Notes under the pieces: generated by a model | Told to the model about the DNA's origin: nothing | What the model saw: only the letters and a program-made list of their open reading frames with translations | The model's database searches: none | NCBI GenBank assembly: GCA_902774335.1 | Contig: CACYHW010000003.1 | Coordinates: 186,001 to 250,000, forward strand | DNA from: an uncultured Bacteroidales bacterium | Lineage (GTDB): Bacteria > Bacteroidota > Bacteroidia > Bacteroidales > Bacteroidaceae | Direction: 5' to 3' | Length of the DNA stretch: 64,000 nucleotides | Program-made: the position numbers and the translations under genes | In this document: positions 61,391 through 64,000 of the stretch, one piece after another | How the letters are laid out: every line of letters begins with the position of its first letter | How positions within the stretch are numbered: the stretch's first letter is position 1

Positions 61391-63424
61391 ATGATAGACC
61401 AGTTTACCATAGAGAAGATACTCGACGCCGCCAACATAGTGGATGTGGTGTCCGAGTTCGTGACGCTCCGTCGCCGCGGAGTCAACTTTGTGGGACTGTG
61501 TCCTTTCCATAACGAGAAGACCCCTTCGTTCTACGTGTCGCCCTCCAAGGGAATATGCAAATGTTTCAGCTGCGGCAAGGGAGGCAACGTGATACACTTC
61601 CTTATGGAGCACGAGCAGATGTCATACTGGGATGCCGCCAAGTGGCTGGCCCGCAAATACGGCATACCCTACAGCGAGCGTGAGCTCACCGAGAGCGAGA
61701 AGGCACTCCAGAACGAGAGGGAATCGCTCTTCATAACCAACCAGTTCGCCCTGGATTTCTTCAAGGATACCCTGCTCAACACCGACAAGGGACGCGCCAT
61801 AGGCCTGGCCTACTTCCGCAAGCGCGGATTCCGCGACGACATACTCGAAAAGTTCCATCTGGGTTACTGTCCCGATGAGCCCGACGCCCTGGCACGCGCC
61901 GCACTTGCCAAAGGTTTTACCAAGGAGAACCTGATCAAGACCGGTCTGTGCTATGAGCGCGAGAACGACGGCCAGCTGCGTGACCGTTTTCACGGCCGCG
62001 TGATATTCCCCGTCCACTCCATTGCCGGCAAGGTGGTGGCATTCGGCGGACGAATCATGAGCGCCGACGCCAAGGTTGCCAAGTACGTCAACTCACCCGA
62101 ATCGGTAATCTACTCCAAGAGCCGCGAGCTCTACGGACTTTACCAGGCCAAGCAGGCCATAGTCCGCAAGGACCGCTGTTTCCTGGTTGAGGGTTATGCC
62201 GATGTGATATCCATGTTCCAGAGCGGAGTGGAGAACGTGGTCGCCTCCAGCGGTACATCGCTCACCCCCGGTCAGATACGCCTGATACACAGGTTCACCA
62301 ACAACATAACAGTGCTGTATGACGGCGACAAGGCCGGCATCAAGGCCTCGCTCAGAGGCATTGACATGCTGCTGGCCGAGGGCATGAACGTAAAGGTTCT
62401 TCTGCTGCCCGACGGCGAGGACCCCGACAGCTTTGCACAGGGCCGCGGCGCCACCGCTTTCCAGCAGTACATCGACACCCATCAGGTGGATTTTATCCGC
62501 TTCAAGGTGAACCTCCTCATGGAGGATGCCGCCGATGACCCCTACAGCCGCAGCGAACTCATCAAAAGCATAACGCAGAGCATATCGGTCATACAGGATC
62601 CCATTGTACGCTCGGTATATATAACTGAGTGCAGCCAGATAATGAAGATCGACGAGCGTCTGCTCATAAACGACGTTAACCGCCGTCAGCGCGAACAGGC
62701 CCAGGCTGCACCCCAGCCCCAGCGTACGGCCCAAACCGCCGATGAAAACGGGCAGAATCCGGAGCCACCCCAGGCTGAGCCCGACGCTCCGGACGCACCC
62801 GCCGAGCCCACGCCCGAGCCGCAGATATCGGACCAGGACAGGCTGCGCCAGCAGGTGCGCGCGCTCAAGCAGGAGGGATTCGGTCCCATGATGGACAAGG
62901 AACGCCTTCTGTCACAGCTCATTGTAAGATACGGCGGCAAGGTGATGTGCACCTATCAGGACGATAAGGGTCAGGACCAGAACATGACTGTGGGACAGTT
63001 CATAGTAGGCTCTTTGCAGAACGACGGACTGGAGTTCCGCCATCCTGTCTACAAGCGTTTCGTCGAGATTATGGCCGAGCACCTTGAGGAGAAGGATTTC
63101 AATGCCCAGAAGTTCTTTATGTCCAACCCCGAGACATTCGTGAGCCTGACCGCCGCCAGCCTGATGGAGGAGCGTTACCAGCTCAGCTCGCTCTTCAAGG
63201 ACAACATGCCCACCGAGGATGAGGCACATCTTTTCAAGCTCACCCGTCACATCATGGCCGACTACCAGATGGAGGTGGTACGCCTGGAAATCAAGAAAAC
63301 AGAAAAAGAGATACAGGAGGCCTCATCGGACACTCTGGCATCTCTCCAAACCAAATATCAGCAGCTTCTGCAAGCACGCTCCGAACTCTCCCGCACCCTG
63401 GGCGAGCGTGTAATCACCCTGTGA
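61391..63424 (+). CDS. dnaG: DNA primase
   Basis: 677 residues from MIDQFTIEKI. CHC2-type zinc finger C37-x2-H40...C58-x2-C61, TOPRIM core with LVEGYADVISMFQSG and VLYDGDKAGIKASLRG, and a C-terminal DnaB-interacting domain. A proline/alanine/glutamate-rich linker (about 433-478, QAAPQPQ through PAEPTPEPQ) joins the core and C-terminal domain. The stop codon TGA (63422-63424) is the left edge of a palindrome that also contains the folE stop. Confidence 0.95.
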   Translation: MIDQFTIEKILDAANIVDVVSEFVTLRRRGVNFVGLCPFHNEKTPSFYVSPSKGICKCFSCGKGGNVIHFLMEHEQMSYWDAAKWLARKYGIPYSERELTESEKALQNERESLFITNQFALDFFKDTLLNTDKGRAIGLAYFRKRGFRDDILEKFHLGYCPDEPDALARAALAKGFTKENLIKTGLCYERENDGQLRDRFHGRVIFPVHSIAGKVVAFGGRIMSADAKVAKYVNSPESVIYSKSRELYGLYQAKQAIVRKDRCFLVEGYADVISMFQSGVENVVASSGTSLTPGQIRLIHRFTNNITVLYDGDKAGIKASLRGIDMLLAEGMNVKVLLLPDGEDPDSFAQGRGATAFQQYIDTHQVDFIRFKVNLLMEDAADDPYSRSELIKSITQSISVIQDPIVRSVYITECSQIMKIDERLLINDVNRRQREQAQAAPQPQRTAQTADENGQNPEPPQAEPDAPDAPAEPTPEPQISDQDRLRQQVRALKQEGFGPMMDKERLLSQLIVRYGGKVMCTYQDDKGQDQNMTVGQFIVGSLQNDGLEFRHPVYKRFVEIMAEHLEEKDFNAQKFFMSNPETFVSLTAASLMEERYQLSSLFKDNMPTEDEAHLFKLTRHIMADYQMEVVRLEIKKTEKEIQEASSDTLASLQTKYQQLLQARSELSRTLGERVITL

Positions 63425-63454
63425 TACAAAAGGGGCCTGTCCCCAATTGTATCA
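63422..63454. terminator. Dispersed palindrome (copy 2) holding both convergent stop codons
   Basis: TGATACAA, AA, GGGG, loop CCTGT, CCCC, AA, TTGTATCA. Left TGA is the dnaG stop; TCA at the right is the folE stop read on the minus strand. Probably a bidirectional terminator, with short T-runs (ATTTTC) on the dnaG side. Confidence 0.75.
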
Positions 63455-64000
63455 TTTTCGGGAAATCAGGTTCATGAACTCCTCGCGGGTCTTGGCCTGA
63501 TTGAAAGCACCGGTGAAATCCGATGTAGTTGTAACGGAATTTTGTTTTTCCACACCACGCATCTGCATGCACATGTGGCTGGCCTCAATCACCACCATCA
63601 CGCCCAGGGGCTGAAGGGTGTCCTGAATACAATCCTTAATCTGCGAAGTCATGCGTTCCTGCACCTGCAGACGGCGTGCGAACACATCGACCACACGGGC
63701 TATCTTGCTGAGTCCCGTTATATAGCCATTGGGGATATATGCCACGTGAGCCTTGCCGTAGAAGGGCAGCATATGGTGCTCGCAAAGAGAATAAAAGTCA
63801 ATATCTTTTACTATCACCATCTGCCTGTAATCCTCTTTGAACATGGCCGATTTCAGTATGGCCGAAGGATCCATCTCATAACCGCTGGTAAAGTCCAGAA
63901 GCGTCTTGGCCACACGCAGCGGCGTGCGCACCAGACCCTCACGGCCCGAGTCGGGTTCTATCAGTTTGAGAATCTCCTCGTAGTGGTGTTTCAGAGCAAG
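63452..64000 (-). CDS. folE: GTP cyclohydrolase I (5' end outside window)
   Basis: The last 182 codons of the gene; the frame is open to the window edge ([26 protein letters not shown]). Catalytic/zinc motifs: [43 protein letters not shown] and the zinc cysteine in MCMQMRG. It makes dihydroneopterin triphosphate from GTP, the first folate/pteridine step. An internal GTG at 63931 is not the start because the family sequence continues upstream. Confidence 0.95.
   Translation of the reverse strand, partial: LALKHHYEEILKLIEPDSGREGLVRTPLRVAKTLLDFTSGYEMDPSAILKSAMFKEDYRQMVIVKDIDFYSLCEHHMLPFYGKAHVAYIPNGYITGLSKIARVVDVFARRLQVQERMTSQIKDCIQDTLQPLGVMVVIEASHMCMQMRGVEKQNSVTTTSDFTGAFNQAKTREEFMNLISRK

Noticed and set aside
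1..64000. IS elements, prophage, toxin-antitoxin or restriction genes
   Set aside because: No transposase, integrase, phage structural, toxin-antitoxin or methylase/endonuclease gene was recognised.

Overview
The window is a 64 kb chromosomal stretch from a member of the Bacteroidales. Evidence: the gene orders purH-mreB-mreC-mreD-pbp2-rodA and parE-coaD-S41 protease; Bacteroidetes-type families (BlaI/M56 pairs, 6-bladed beta-propeller lipoproteins, DUF4419, DUF6057, an alpha-2-macroglobulin carrying a SusC-like plug, TlpA/DUF4369 lipoproteins); and promoters of the Bacteroidetes kind (TAnnTTTG, sometimes with an upstream TTTG) instead of sigma70 boxes. Base composition is moderately GC-rich (roughly half G+C by eye), even across the window. 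I do not go below order level.

Layout. 1-8.9 kb: the 3' end of birA, a DUF4419 protein, a four-module surface protein (minus strand), pyrH (plus), then a lipoprotein/DUF6057 membrane pair (minus). 9.0-15.1 kb: plus-strand run rsmI-hflX, class I fumarase, holB-ricT. 15.1-30.5 kb: a minus-strand block with the elongation (rod-shape) operon, a beta-propeller lipoprotein, a GPH sugar symporter, and YghO-parE-coaD-ctp. 30.6-36.6 kb: a tandem acid phosphatase, then a BlaI/M56/TlpA signalling operon with a well-resolved promoter and two operator-like sites, then tRNA-Met(CAT). 36.7-42.1 kb: ribF-CPBP protease (plus) against topA-aroK-argB (minus). 42.2-49.2 kb: SpmAB-ybeY-TPR-outer membrane barrel operon and a divergent GNAT gene. 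49.2-61.2 kb: a 1999-residue alpha-2-macroglobulin, ruvB, hisS, a zinc peptidase, purA, a Fur-family regulator, an AlkD-like protein and an AraC-type regulator. 61.4-64.0 kb: dnaG convergent with a 5'-truncated folE.

Most genes are housekeeping. There is no phage, IS element, CRISPR array, rRNA operon or restriction system. The most interesting parts are: (i) two families of dispersed small repeats that contribute coding ends. ATTGAGA heptamer arrays supply the last codons of hflX, ricT and hisS. A palindrome of about 31 bp supplies the stop codons of dnaG and folE, and in its second copy that of the modular surface protein. (ii) A BlaI-type operon whose promoter spacer is filled by an inverted repeat that recurs exactly 28 bp upstream, driving an M56 sensor with a large non-PBP periplasmic region and a thioredoxin-like lipoprotein. 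(iii) A duplicated class A phosphatase whose second domain has lost its catalytic residues. (iv) An alpha-2-macroglobulin with a TonB-plug-like insert and no thioester motif. (v) A tRNA gene whose 3' end is mirrored by an inverted copy beyond its terminator.
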